A stretch of DNA of 64,000 nt from Chryseotalea sp. WA131a (GTDB lineage: Bacteria; Bacteroidota; Bacteroidia; Cytophagales; Cyclobacteriaceae): NCBI GenBank assembly GCA_025370075.1, contig CP073016.1:2604001-2668000 (forward strand), in the 5' to 3' direction. The translations under genes were made by a program, and so were the position numbers. Shown piece after piece: positions 44,533 to 53,538 of this stretch. Positions within the stretch are counted from its first letter, which is position 1; every line of letters starts with the position of its first letter. Below the pieces are notes generated by a model. That model did not search any database. It was not told the DNA's origin and saw only the letters and a program-made list of their open reading frames with translations.

Positions 44533-45306
44533 GTGTTAAAGCATTTTACTGACCAACTCAACCGAACCATTTCCATTTACTATCCGCCAAGGCGGATGGT
44601 TTCATTAGTGCCCAGTCAAACAGAATTGCTTTTTGATTTAGGTCTAGAGGAACAGATTGTTGGCATTACCAAATTTTGTATTCACCCTTTCGGTAAAGTA
44701 AAAACCAAAACCAAGGTTGGCGGTACCAAAAACTTTCGGGTGGATATCATCCAAGATTTAAAACCTGATTTGATTATTGGCAACAAAGAAGAAAATGATG
44801 AAGAAGGCATTCGCTTGCTCGAAAAGGATTTCCCCGTGTGGATGTCGGATATCGTAACATTGCCAGATGCCTTTCAAATGATTTCATCCGTTGGTGAACT
44901 TACTGGAACGGAAATGTCTGCCAGTGGATTAGTAAATAAAATCAAAGATTCTTTCGCCACCATTCGTAAAGCAGCAACTACGAAAGTGCTTTACTTGATT
45001 TGGAAGAACCCGTGGATGGCCGCAGGTGGTGATACCTTTATTCATTCCATGTTGATTGAAATCGGCTTTACCAACGCGCTTAACCAAAGTCGATACCCTG
45101 TCCTAACAGATGAGCAACTCAAACAACTTGACGCTGAAGCAATTTTTCTTTCTTCAGAACCCTATCCTTTTAAGCCCACTCATATAGCTAAATTAAAAGA
45201 ACTGTTGCCAAATAGCAATATTCAATTGGTTGACGGGGAAATGTTTTCGTGGTATGGGAGTAGGCTGCTCAAAGCAGCACATTATTTTAACACATTAAAA
45301 TTATAG
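44533..45306 (+). CDS. Helical-backbone metal/cobalamin-binding periplasmic-fold protein
   Basis: A 257-residue BtuF/TroA-type binding protein, starting at GTG 44533 (13 bases after the DUF4154 stop). Key blocks: RRMVSLVPSQTELLFDLGLEEQIVGIT, IIQDLKPDLIIGNKEENDE, DEQLKQLDAEAIFLSSEPYPF. No signal peptide is visible, unlike classic BtuF, so it may act in the cytoplasm, as many Bacteroidota homologues do. Substrate cannot be told. Confidence 0.85.
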   Translation: MLKHFTDQLNRTISIYYPPRRMVSLVPSQTELLFDLGLEEQIVGITKFCIHPFGKVKTKTKVGGTKNFRVDIIQDLKPDLIIGNKEENDEEGIRLLEKDFPVWMSDIVTLPDAFQMISSVGELTGTEMSASGLVNKIKDSFATIRKAATTKVLYLIWKNPWMAAGGDTFIHSMLIEIGFTNALNQSRYPVLTDEQLKQLDAEAIFLSSEPYPFKPTHIAKLKELLPNSNIQLVDGEMFSWYGSRLLKAAHYFNTLKL

Positions 45307-45331
45307 TGGCATACTGCTTACTACCACCTGC

Positions 45332-45778
45332 CTACTTTTTTACGATCTCCTTCGCCTTTTCAATCGACTCATTGAATAAATCCTTCAACTTCTTTACCTT
45401 TTCCATCTCCGACTCTAAATACTCACGAGCCTTCTCTTGGTCGGCTGAGTCGGGGAGCGGATTGTATTTGTGCATCCAGTCCATCATCGAATCGTTGGCC
45501 GAATCCAATTGAGCGATTACCATATCCATCTGTTTCTTTTTGTCCTCAATTAGGTTGGGCGTGGCCGCGATTTTGTCTTGCACTTCTCTTTTCAACTTAG
45601 CAAGCTCATCCATTTTGTCCATCAATTTCATGTGATCTTCGTCAAGTTGATTTTCCAGCGCTTTGGTCGGGCTGTTTTCGTCAGAAGCCTCATGATTTTG
45701 GTGCTCGCTGTGGTTGCCACCTTTACCACAAGCGCCAAGTGTTAATAATAGAGCAATCGCTATTGTTTGAACTTTCAT
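45332..45778 (-). CDS. Small coiled-coil lipoprotein
   Basis: A 148-residue protein with lipobox LLTLGACGKG and then a histidine-rich segment (HSEHQNHE), followed by an all-helical, charged coil to the end. No named family. It is convergent with the binding-protein gene. The His cluster suggests metal contact, without proof. Confidence 0.7.
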   Translation of the reverse strand: MKVQTIAIALLLTLGACGKGGNHSEHQNHEASDENSPTKALENQLDEDHMKLMDKMDELAKLKREVQDKIAATPNLIEDKKKQMDMVIAQLDSANDSMMDWMHKYNPLPDSADQEKAREYLESEMEKVKKLKDLFNESIEKAKEIVKK

Positions 45779-46119
45779 AAATCGTAACTTTTTAATGGTT
45801 TCCCAAAGGTAACTTTTTGTTTATCTCCATACAATCGACCAACTAACAGCGGTTAGCTTATCCCTTTTACGCATAAAAATCTAGGTTAATTGTTGGTGGT
45901 GTAATTTTTTTCCCTTTCCTTCGCTTTGCAATCAAATGAAAACAACACGATTTTACTTTAGCTTTTACTTTTATCAATCCCATGCGGGGCTTGGTCGAGT
46001 ACAGCTTTGTTAACAGATAGACAAACGAAACTCCGAAAAGTCCCGATGAAAATCGGGACTTTTTTATTTTATTAGGCATCCTATACGTTCAAGGTGTAGG
46101 TTGCCTTTAACAGAAACAA
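45779..46119. other. Spacer before pheA, with a strong hairpin
   Basis: About 340 bases. I see no reliable gene; a 70-codon minus frame at 45867-46079 is basic and cysteine-poor and looks like chance. The stretch 45880-46030 before the terminator at 46036 could encode a small RNA on the plus strand, but no known RNA family is recognisable. Confidence 0.4.
46036..46065 (+). terminator. Rho-independent terminator
   Basis: AAAAGTCCCGAT with ATCGGGACTTTT, GAAA loop, followed by T-rich sequence. It acts on transcription coming from the left, or from the right through its A/T symmetry. Confidence 0.8.
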
Positions 46120-46956
46120 ATGGCCAAAAAGAAGAAACTAAAAATCGCGATACAAGGCATTGCCACCAGCTTTCATGAAGTGGCTGCACTTACTTATTTC
46201 AATTCTGCCGTTGAATCGGTAGAATGTTTGTCGTTTCATACACTATGCGAAACCTTGGCCAACAAAAAATCTGACTTTGCCGTGATGGCCATTGAAAACT
46301 CAATTGCTGGAAGCATTTTGCCTAACTATTTTCTTTTGCAAGATTATCGCTTCTCCATTGTAGGCGAAGTGTACTTGCCTATTCACATGCACTTGTTGGC
46401 ACTGCCGGGTGTGAAGTTAAGCGATATCAAAACCATTGAATCGCACCCCATGGCCATACGGCAGTGCAGCGATTTTTTATTTCGATTGAAAAACGTTGAC
46501 ATCCGCGAAAGCGATGACACAGCCGTTTCGGCAAAGCGCGTGAAGGAGTTGAACCTCACACAAACAGCAGCCATTGCCAACGAACTGGCTGCCAAAAAAT
46601 TTGGATTGCAGATTTTAGAGAAACGCATCGAAACGCATAAAAAGAATTTTACCCGGTTTTTGGTTTTAGCCCGTGGCACGGAAAAAGTAGCCGATAGCAA
46701 CAAAGCATCGATTTGCTTTGAAGTTGCTAACGAAGTGGGCAGTTTGGCCGATGCACTCACCACCTTCAAGGACAATAAAATCAACCTGACCAAAATTCAA
46801 TCAATACCAATTATCGGAAGGCCAAGTGAGTATTCGATACACGTAGATTTGGAATGGAAAAAACGTAAAGACTACGATGCGGCCATGCAAAAAGCGATGA
46901 GGCAAGTGAGGAACTTGAATATTTTGGGAGAGTATAAGAAAGGAACAATTAGTTGA
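46120..46956 (+). CDS. pheA: Prephenate dehydratase
   Basis: Makes phenylpyruvate from prephenate in phenylalanine synthesis. It has 278 residues, a stand-alone dehydratase without chorismate mutase. Catalytic domain: KIAIQGIATSFHEVAAL, MAIENSIAGSILPNY, ESHPMAIRQC, DTAVSAKRV, KNFTRFLVLAR (the TRF motif). An ACT domain follows with EVANEVGSLADALTTF and the effector segment ESRP-like replaced by IQSIPIIGRPSEY. First gene of the aromatic operon. Confidence 0.95.
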   Translation: MAKKKKLKIAIQGIATSFHEVAALTYFNSAVESVECLSFHTLCETLANKKSDFAVMAIENSIAGSILPNYFLLQDYRFSIVGEVYLPIHMHLLALPGVKLSDIKTIESHPMAIRQCSDFLFRLKNVDIRESDDTAVSAKRVKELNLTQTAAIANELAAKKFGLQILEKRIETHKKNFTRFLVLARGTEKVADSNKASICFEVANEVGSLADALTTFKDNKINLTKIQSIPIIGRPSEYSIHVDLEWKKRKDYDAAMQKAMRQVRNLNILGEYKKGTIS

Positions 46957-47134
46957 GTAGGCAGTTGGCAGTAGGCAAGGTAGAGTTGACAATTGACAAT
47001 GGGCAATGTCAAAAATTAAGGAAATCGAGAATTAGCAATTAATGCAAATGAAGAAACAAGTTTTTTTTACCAAGAGATAATTGGAAGGTGGATTCTAACT
47101 TCTAACTCCAAATTCGATAATCTTTTAAATAGAT
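46957..47134 (+). repeat. Heptamer repeats in the pheA-aminotransferase spacer
   Basis: Starts right at the pheA stop with GGCAGTT/GGCAGTA units (gtaggcagttggcagtaggc), then another heptamer of TGACAAT type (gttgacaattgacaatggg), then short CTAACTT units (47093-47110). No gene. These are the same families as at 49280 and 50562. Confidence 0.6.
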
Positions 47135-48349
47135 ATGAGCACAGAAACACAAATTCACATTCAACCCGCCAACCGCATCAAAGAGGTGGAGGAATATTAC
47201 TTCAGCAAAAAATTGGCAGAGGTGCGTGGGTTGGATTTACCTGAGTGGCGTGTAATTAACTTGGGCATTGGCAGCCCCGACCAAATGCCATCTAAAAATG
47301 CGATTGATGCGTTGACAGAGTCGGCCAATAATCCGGCAAACCACGGCTATCAAAACTACAAGGGCATTACGCAACTGCGAAAAGCAATTGCTGATTTTTA
47401 CCATCGCATTTATGCAGTCAAGATTAATGCTGAAACAGAAATCCTTCCGCTGATGGGTTCTAAAGAAGGCATCATGCACATTATGATGGCATTTGTAAAT
47501 GAAGGTGATGAGGTGCTGATACCGAATCCTGGTTACCCTACGTATGCATCGGTGGCAAAATTAGTAGGAGCAAAAGCCAGAACATATTCTTTGCACGAAG
47601 ATTCGAATTGGGGAATTAATTTAGATGAATTAAGAAATTCAGATTTATCGAAGGTAAAAGTAATGTGGGTAAATTTTCCGCACATGCCCACTGGGCGCAT
47701 TGCTTCAAAAAAAGAAATGCAAGAGTTGGTTGACTTGGCCCACGAAAACAATTTTTTGATTGTGAACGACAATCCGTACAGTTTGATTTTGAACGAGCAG
47801 CCGTTATCTATTTTAAGTTGTGATGGCGCAAACGAAGTAGCGCTGGAATTAAACTCATTGAGCAAATCGCACAACATGGCGGGGTGGCGCATTGGCTGGG
47901 TGGCGGGTAATGCACAATATGTGGACGCTGTGGTGCGGGTAAAGAGCAATATGGACTCTGGAATGTTCCTTGGGTTACAGCATGCGGCTGTGGAAGCATT
48001 GCAAAACGATGCAAGTTGGTTTCAACAACTAAACGAAGTGTATGCTAAAAGAAAAAAAGTAGCATGCCAAATTTTAGACGTCCTCGGTTGTAAGTATTCC
48101 GATAAGCAATCTGGGTTGTTTGTATGGGCGAAGGCACCAGATGCCATTGCTGATGTAGAAAAGTGGATTGATGAAATTTTGTACGGAACTCGTGTGTTCA
48201 TTACACCGGGTTTTATTTTTGGGGATGCGGGAGAAAGATACATACGCATTTCACTGTGTGCCACAGCGGAGAAGTTAAACGAGGCACTTGAGAGAATTGA
48301 AATCTTTTTGCTGCAACACAAAATCGTACATTCTAAATCTAAAATCTAA
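47135..48349 (+). CDS. PLP-dependent aminotransferase (class I/II)
   Basis: A 404-residue fold-type I aminotransferase. It shows PGYPTYASVAKLVGAKAR and VNFPHMPTGRIAS, a D/Y pair NDNPYSLILNE, and the lysine in LSKSHNMAGWRIGW that binds PLP. Between pheA and tyrA, it most likely transaminates aromatic or prephenate-derived keto acids; that is inference from context. It ends 1 base before the tyrA ATG. Confidence 0.93.
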   Translation: MSTETQIHIQPANRIKEVEEYYFSKKLAEVRGLDLPEWRVINLGIGSPDQMPSKNAIDALTESANNPANHGYQNYKGITQLRKAIADFYHRIYAVKINAETEILPLMGSKEGIMHIMMAFVNEGDEVLIPNPGYPTYASVAKLVGAKARTYSLHEDSNWGINLDELRNSDLSKVKVMWVNFPHMPTGRIASKKEMQELVDLAHENNFLIVNDNPYSLILNEQPLSILSCDGANEVALELNSLSKSHNMAGWRIGWVAGNAQYVDAVVRVKSNMDSGMFLGLQHAAVEALQNDASWFQQLNEVYAKRKKVACQILDVLGCKYSDKQSGLFVWAKAPDAIADVEKWIDEILYGTRVFITPGFIFGDAGERYIRISLCATAEKLNEALERIEIFLLQHKIVHSKSKI

Positions 48350-48350
48350 A

Positions 48351-49193
48351 ATGCGTTTAACAGTAGTAGGTTTAGGATTAATTGGTGGCTCCATAGCCAT
48401 TGACCTTCGCAAAAAAGGGTTGACAACTTCTGTGGTAGGTGTCGATGCAAATCCCGCGAACAGCAAATTAGCAGTGGAGCTTGGATTGGTAGACAAAGTA
48501 TCATCGTTGGAAGAAGCAGTAAAAAATGCAGACGTGGTGGTGGTGTCAATACCCGTCAACTCCATACATTCGTTTTTACCAGGTTTGCTTGATATCATCG
48601 AACCAAAAACAATTGTGATTGACACGGGCTCCACCAAAAATGCCATTTGCAAATCGGTGGCCACGCACCACAAACGAAACCAATGGGTGGCTGCACATCA
48701 AATTGCCGGAACAGAAAATTCTGGTCCATCGGCCGCTTTTGCAGGATTGTTCGCAGGCAAAACCAACATCATCTGCGAAAAGCAGAAGTCATCAGAAACT
48801 GCTTTGTTAAAAGCTCAAGAGATTTTTGATGCCCTAGGATTGAACACGATTTTTATGGAGCCCGAAGAGCACGACAAACATGTGGCTTACGTTTCGCACC
48901 TATCGCACGTTAGCTCATTTTTACTAGGACAAACTGTGCTCGACATAGAGAAAGATGAAAAGAATATATTTAATTTAGCAGGAAGTGGTTTTGCTTCAAC
49001 CGTGCGTTTGGCGAAAAGTTCACCTGAAATGTGGGCTCCGATATTCGAACAAAATTCAGGATTTTTGAGTCAGGCATTGTCGGAATACATTATGCACTTG
49101 CAACGGTTTCACTATCACTTGATGAAGCACGATACAAAAGAATTACTGAGTACGATGAAGAAGGCAAATGAAATTAGAAGGATATTGAAATAG
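48351..49193 (+). CDS. tyrA: Prephenate dehydrogenase
   Basis: NAD-dependent oxidation of prephenate to 4-hydroxyphenylpyruvate for tyrosine. It has 280 residues from ATG 48351; I drop the N-terminal frame before it because it overlaps the aminotransferase end and reads tctaaa-type repeat. Nucleotide site GLGLIGGSIAIDLRKKG; catalytic histidine in AAHQIAGTENSGP; then HVAYVSHLSHVSSFLLG. Stand-alone TyrA without ACT domain. Confidence 0.95.
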   Translation: MRLTVVGLGLIGGSIAIDLRKKGLTTSVVGVDANPANSKLAVELGLVDKVSSLEEAVKNADVVVVSIPVNSIHSFLPGLLDIIEPKTIVIDTGSTKNAICKSVATHHKRNQWVAAHQIAGTENSGPSAAFAGLFAGKTNIICEKQKSSETALLKAQEIFDALGLNTIFMEPEEHDKHVAYVSHLSHVSSFLLGQTVLDIEKDEKNIFNLAGSGFASTVRLAKSSPEMWAPIFEQNSGFLSQALSEYIMHLQRFHYHLMKHDTKELLSTMKKANEIRRILK

Positions 49194-49432
49194 ATACTGG
49201 ATTCCGGATGCTGGTTGCCGTCCAGAAACTAGTATCCAGTATCTAGTGATAAGTTAAATGTATTATGACGTCATTTAAAAAGTAGGCAGTAGGCAGTCAC
49301 CGCAAGTCCTATAATGCACACTGTATCCTGCCCACTGCCGACTTTATAGCCCCGTACGCCAAAGTACAGTTAACATAACACTAGCATCACTAAATATAAA
49401 CTGAAAAAATAAAAATAAACTTAAAATGACTT
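49194..49432 (+). repeat. Repeat-rich tyrA-aroG spacer
   Basis: Contains GATACTGGATNCCGGA-like units at 49195-49250 and GGCAGTA heptamers at 49284-49300 (taggcagtaggcagt) with related copies near 49330. It is non-coding. It may still be transcribed within the operon. Confidence 0.55.
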
Positions 49433-50524
49433 ATGAAAGGTATTAACACGATTAGCGGTTGGTTAAAAATAGATAAACCGATTATCATCAGCGGACCTTG
49501 CAGTGCCGAAACGGAAGAGCAAACCATTGCCACGGCCAAGCAAATTGCTGCCACAGGCAAAGTGCATGCCTTGCGAGCAGGCATTTGGAAGCCCCGCACA
49601 CGACCCGGACAATACGAAGGCGCAGGTGATATTGGGTTGCAATGGTTGGCCGCTGCTAAAAAAGAAACAGGTTTGCCCATTACAACCGAAGTGGCCAACG
49701 CTGCCCACGTGGAAGCAAGCTTAAAAGCAGGTGTAGATATTTTATGGGTAGGCGCGCGTACCACCGTGAATCCATTTTCAGTGCAGGAGATTGCCGACTC
49801 CTTGAGAGGCGTTGACATTCCGGTGATGGTAAAAAATCCGGTTAACCCCGATCTAGAATTATGGATTGGTGCTATGGAGCGTTTGAGCAAAGCCGGCATC
49901 AAAACAATGGCCGCTATCCATAGGGGATTCTCTTCGTTCGAAAAAGGGCCCTTCCGAAATCTGCCCATGTGGGATTTAGCAATCGAATTGAAAACTCGTT
50001 TCCCTGAATTAGAAATTATTTGCGACCCAAGCCACATTTCGGGCAACCGCGATTTGATTGCTTTTGTTTCTCAAAAAGCACTTGACATGGACATGGCAGG
50101 TTTGATGATTGAAAGTCACATCCACCCCGATGCCGCCTGGAGTGATGCCAAGCAACAAGTAACGCCAGCAGTATTGGGCAAAATTCTTTCTGAATTAGTA
50201 GTACGCAGGGTTACAACAGACAACAAAACATTTAAAGATACGCTCAGTATTTTGCGTGAACAGATTGACTCGCTCGATGACGAAATCATGCAGAAGATGT
50301 CTGCACGAATGAAAATATCAGAAAAGATTGGTCAGTACAAGAAAGACAACAACGTTACTATTTTACAAGTAAACCGTTGGGAAGAAATTGTGAAGACACG
50401 CGTAGCACTTTGCAAAGCCATGGGAATGGACGAAGGCTTTACCAGAGATCTGTTACGATTGATTCACCATGAATCGATACAAGTGCAGACGAAGGTGATG
50501 AATCAAGTGGAGGAGAGAGTTTAA
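49433..50524 (+). CDS. aroG: Bifunctional DAHP synthase / chorismate mutase
   Basis: Starts the shikimate pathway and converts chorismate to prephenate. A 363-residue fusion. The KDPG-type DAHP synthase part (1-265) has GPCSAETEEQ, RAGIWKPRTRPG, DILWVGARTT, IHRGFSSFEKGPFRN, CDPSHISGNR. The C-terminal AroQ mutase helix bundle starts near 270 with LREQIDSLDDEIMQKMSARMKI and ends in a tail with IHHESIQVQ. The two activities with pheA and tyrA make a closed module for Phe and Tyr synthesis. In this family the mutase part often senses end product, as known for Gram-positive relatives. The gene symbol is by function; aroA/aroQ names are also used. Confidence 0.93.
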   Translation: MKGINTISGWLKIDKPIIISGPCSAETEEQTIATAKQIAATGKVHALRAGIWKPRTRPGQYEGAGDIGLQWLAAAKKETGLPITTEVANAAHVEASLKAGVDILWVGARTTVNPFSVQEIADSLRGVDIPVMVKNPVNPDLELWIGAMERLSKAGIKTMAAIHRGFSSFEKGPFRNLPMWDLAIELKTRFPELEIICDPSHISGNRDLIAFVSQKALDMDMAGLMIESHIHPDAAWSDAKQQVTPAVLGKILSELVVRRVTTDNKTFKDTLSILREQIDSLDDEIMQKMSARMKISEKIGQYKKDNNVTILQVNRWEEIVKTRVALCKAMGMDEGFTRDLLRLIHHESIQVQTKVMNQVEERV

Positions 50525-50551
50525 ACTTTAGTTGACAAAAAACGAAGGGTT

Positions 50552-51397
50552 ATGAAAAGTTGGCAGTTGGCAGCCTGCCTACCGGACAGGCAGGTAAACA
50601 GTCGGCAGTACCCGTTGGCTAATGCTACGGAGGATAAATCGGCAGTAAGCAGTTGGCAGTATCTCCTAACTCCTAACTCCTATATTTTGACTGCTTTTGT
50701 GTTGCTACTATTGACCATAAAAGTTGTTAGCGGTCAAACCATTGATAAAAAATACCTACTCGGTCAATTTGATGAAACCAAAGACAGTCGGTTTGTAAAG
50801 ATTGATTCTCAATACGCAAGAGGAAGTGCAGTCGGTAAATTTCTTCGCAAAGAAAGTTATGAGGCTTTTGCAAAGATGGCGAATGCGGCCAAGAAGGAAG
50901 GCGTGATCCTTTTCATCATTTCAGCTACACGCAATTTCACTTCACAAAAATCGATTTGGGAAAATAAATGGAATGGTAAGACCTTAGTGGAAGGAAAAAA
51001 TCTAACCACCATTGCGGATCTCCCCGAACGAGCCAAAATGATTTTGTTATACAGCTCGATGCCCGGCACCTCACGTCATCATTGGGGTACAGATATGGAT
51101 TTGAATTCGCTGGACAATTCTTATTTTGCTTCTGGCGAAGGATTGAAAATTTACCAGTGGCTGCAAGTGCATGCGTCAGAGTTTGATTTTTGTCAACCGT
51201 ATACATCTAAAGCAACTGGCCGCTCCGGCTATGAAGAAGAAAAATGGCATTGGTCGTATTTACCTTTGTCAAAAGAATTGTTGAAAGAATACAAGAAACA
51301 AATCCGATCTGCGGACATCAGTGGATTTAAGGGAAGCGAAGTGGCTAAAAAATTGAAGGTCATTGATTCTTACGTTGACGGAGTGGCTTGCAAATAA
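50552..51397 (+). CDS. VanY-type D-alanyl-D-alanine carboxypeptidase (M15B)
   Basis: Trims the last D-Ala of peptidoglycan stem peptides. From ATG 50552, 281 residues. The first about 48 residues (KSWQLAACLPDRQVNSRQYPLA...) are a translation of GGCAGTT heptamers and the CCTGCC palindrome. A hydrophobic signal peptide (ILTAFVLLLLTIKVVSGQ) follows. A start at TTG 50689 in front of the signal would give about 235 residues and fits the family better. M15B marks: PGTSRHHWGTDMDLNSLD with the metal H and D, and EEEKWHWSYLPL with the catalytic E and H. In the periplasm. Confidence 0.88.
   Translation: MKSWQLAACLPDRQVNSRQYPLANATEDKSAVSSWQYLLTPNSYILTAFVLLLLTIKVVSGQTIDKKYLLGQFDETKDSRFVKIDSQYARGSAVGKFLRKESYEAFAKMANAAKKEGVILFIISATRNFTSQKSIWENKWNGKTLVEGKNLTTIADLPERAKMILLYSSMPGTSRHHWGTDMDLNSLDNSYFASGEGLKIYQWLQVHASEFDFCQPYTSKATGRSGYEEEKWHWSYLPLSKELLKEYKKQIRSADISGFKGSEVAKKLKVIDSYVDGVACK
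50562..50685 (+). repeat. Heptamer and palindromic repeats at the VanY start
   Basis: GGCAGTTGGCAG units, then palindrome gcctgcctaccggacaggca, then GGCAGTA/GGCAGTT again (50640-50660) and CTCCTAA units (50667-50684). All are dispersed repeat families of this window. They sit between the apparent ATG and the signal peptide. Confidence 0.65.
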
Positions 51398-51451
51398 GGT
51401 GGCCAACTGCCTATTGTCTGCTACTTCTTGTTTTCCTACCTTTACTTATTG

Positions 51452-52210
51452 ATGGAAAAAGTGTTGCTCAAAAATAAACGCATTGCCGACCTAGTGGAGG
51501 AGGACAAAGAGATGGCACAAGTGCTCTTTTACTTCGGCATTCGCTTTTATGAATACTCTGATCAAACCTTGGAGCAAGTATGCAAAAAGTGTGGCCTCAA
51601 TCTTGAGCAAATGGTGAAAGAACTTGAATCGCCACGCACCAATTTTCAAGAAGAAGACGTTCCGCTCTTCTACTATCCCATCGATTTGATTATTGAATAC
51701 CTGAAGCATAGCCACTATCTTTTTGCGAAACACAAGCTGCCATTTATCGGCAAATTGGTTGAAAATTTTAAAGCAAATCATGTGGAATATGATTCGATCG
51801 AAAAAGATTTAAAAGTTCTTTACCCGTTATTCTTAGAAGATTTTATCCATCACATCTACGAAGAAGAAGATACACTCTTTAAATACATCAAAACATTGGA
51901 GCGTGCCAAGCGAGGGTATTACAATCCATCGCGCCTTTATCAGTTGATGGAAAAACATTCGTTGCAAAACTGCGCCCTCGAGCACGAAGCCCATGACGAT
52001 GAGATGGCAGGCATTCGCAGAATAACAAAGGATTATTTTATCACACCAGACGCGCCCCTTCACATCAAAGTGATTTTCACAGAACTCATCAACTTCGAAA
52101 AAAGTTTGCAAGTTCACGCCCGCATCGAAAACGAAATTCTGTTTCCCAAAGCACTGTCGTTAGAAAACGAGGTAAAGCAAATTTTCTTCACGAAGGCAAA
52201 GTGGAATTAA
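51452..52210 (+). CDS. RIC-family iron-sulphur cluster repair / hemerythrin-domain protein
   Basis: About 252 residues from ATG 51452 (MEKVLLKNKRIADLVEEDK). The C-terminal half is a hemerythrin-like HHE domain with metal ligands in HSHYLFAKHKLP, HHIYEEEDTLFKYI, HEAHDDEM and HARIENEILFPKAL. The N-terminal ScdA-like segment has two cysteines (CKKC) for partner or metal contact. RIC proteins repair Fe-S clusters after oxidative or nitrosative stress. It overlaps the next gene's GTG by 10 bases, so one operon. Confidence 0.88.
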   Translation: MEKVLLKNKRIADLVEEDKEMAQVLFYFGIRFYEYSDQTLEQVCKKCGLNLEQMVKELESPRTNFQEEDVPLFYYPIDLIIEYLKHSHYLFAKHKLPFIGKLVENFKANHVEYDSIEKDLKVLYPLFLEDFIHHIYEEEDTLFKYIKTLERAKRGYYNPSRLYQLMEKHSLQNCALEHEAHDDEMAGIRRITKDYFITPDAPLHIKVIFTELINFEKSLQVHARIENEILFPKALSLENEVKQIFFTKAKWN

Positions 52211-52626
52211 TCCTTGTTTCGGCCATTATCAACTTCACTATTTTAATCACCCTTGCAGGTATTCATTTTTATTGGGCAATGGGCGGCACATGGGGCGGTG
52301 ATGTTGCTGTTCCTTTGAACCCGCAAGGCAAAAAATTGTTTCAACCAAGCGCACTTTCTTGCATAATAGTTGCGATTGGTTTGCTTATTTTTTCTGCTAT
52401 TGAGTTAGGCTATGCACAACTTTTATCCTGGCCAGTTCCTAATTACATCTTCAAGAATGGAAATTTCATTGTTACCTTCATTTTTTTACTCCGAGCCATT
52501 GGCGATTTTAGATATGTTGGCTTCTTTAAAAAAATAACAAGCAGCGCCTTTGCAAGAAATGACACTCTTTACTATTCACCGCTTTGCTTGCTGATTTCGC
52601 TCTTAAGCCTTAGCCTTAACTTTTGA
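52201..52626 (+). CDS. DUF3995 membrane protein
   Basis: A 141-residue protein with about four membrane helices, from GTG 52201 within the previous gene's end. The signature HFYWAMGGTWGGDVAVP and LRAIGDFRYVGFFKK place it in DUF3995. Function unknown. It lies in an operon with RIC and thioesterase genes. Confidence 0.82.
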   Translation: MELILVSAIINFTILITLAGIHFYWAMGGTWGGDVAVPLNPQGKKLFQPSALSCIIVAIGLLIFSAIELGYAQLLSWPVPNYIFKNGNFIVTFIFLLRAIGDFRYVGFFKKITSSAFARNDTLYYSPLCLLISLLSLSLNF

Positions 52627-52628
52627 TT

Positions 52629-53084
52629 ATGAACCTCAACCAACTTCATACCTTTCGACAAGTGGCAGCCAATGGTAATTGGAAAGCCATTGAAGATCTC
52701 TTCAATGAATCTGTTCAACTCAAGCAAATGCACATACGGGTAGATTTATCAACATCAAAGTTACCAATGGTTTTTATCGATGAGGTAATGGATATTCACA
52801 AAGGTGGTATCGGTACAGACGCAGTGAACGGTGCTGTCATTGCGTTACTTTCAGACCTAGCGATTGGCTTGCTGGGCATTTACCACTATGCCGATGGGCT
52901 CACGGCCACTTCAAGCCTCACCATTCATTACGTTAAACCCTTGCTTACACAAAAGGTAATTGTAAAGGCCGAAGAAACCCAAGTCATCGGCAAACGTATT
53001 TTTGGAGTCGCTAGTATTATGAACGAAAAAGATGAAGTTTGCAGCTATGCCAACGGAAGTTTAGCCAAAGGAATTGTAATATAG
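52629..53084 (+). CDS. PaaI-family hotdog thioesterase
   Basis: About 151 residues from ATG 52629. Hotdog fold with HKGGIGTDAVNGAVIALLSDLAIGLLG, TSSLTIHYVKPLL and VCSYANGSLAKG. It belongs to the PaaI/DUF4442-like thioesterases. Substrate unknown. It is 4 bases from the next gene. Confidence 0.85.
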   Translation: MNLNQLHTFRQVAANGNWKAIEDLFNESVQLKQMHIRVDLSTSKLPMVFIDEVMDIHKGGIGTDAVNGAVIALLSDLAIGLLGIYHYADGLTATSSLTIHYVKPLLTQKVIVKAEETQVIGKRIFGVASIMNEKDEVCSYANGSLAKGIVI

Positions 53085-53088
53085 TGTT

Positions 53089-53532
53089 ATGACGAAGTTT
53101 GAAATACCCATTCAAGTTCGGTGGTCAGACATTGACCAAAACCGGCACCTCCGACATTCCGCCTATTATGATTACGGGGCTACTACTCGTATTGCCTGCT
53201 TCTCACAACACGGGCTCACCAATCTAAAATTTGAGGAGTTGCGCATTGGTCCGATTTTGTTTCGGGAAGAAGCCATCTTTAAAAGGGAAATTAAATTTGA
53301 AGATTTGGTTACGGTTGATTTAGTAGTGACCAAGTCAACCAAAGACTTTAGCCGTTGGAGTATTCGCCATCACATTTATAAAGACGATCGAACCGTTGCT
53401 GCCATTCTTAATATGGATGGTGCGTGGATCGACATGACGAAACGTAAATTGGCTGTTCCGAATGAATTCATCCAAAAGGTATTTGAAGATTTTCCGCAGG
53501 CGGAGAATTTTGAGTGGGTGGTGAAAGCTTGA
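53089..53532 (+). CDS. Acyl-CoA thioesterase (hotdog, YbgC/FatB-like)
   Basis: A 147-residue single-hotdog protein: FEIPIQVRWSDIDQNRHLRHSAYYDY with the catalytic aspartate in WSDID, then FKREIKFEDLVTVDL and ILNMDGAWIDMTKRKL. It likely hydrolyses long-chain acyl thioesters. It ends 6 bases before the sigma factor gene, in one transcription unit with it. Confidence 0.88.
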   Translation: MTKFEIPIQVRWSDIDQNRHLRHSAYYDYGATTRIACFSQHGLTNLKFEELRIGPILFREEAIFKREIKFEDLVTVDLVVTKSTKDFSRWSIRHHIYKDDRTVAAILNMDGAWIDMTKRKLAVPNEFIQKVFEDFPQAENFEWVVKA

Positions 53533-53538
53533 TTTAAC

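Noticed and set aside
45880..46035. Small regulatory RNA ending in the terminator at 46036
   Set aside because: No known RNA family or promoter could be seen; kept only as a possibility in the spacer entry.
45867..46079. Minus-strand frame of 70 codons before pheA
   Set aside because: It spans a strong terminator hairpin and has no recognisable family or start context.
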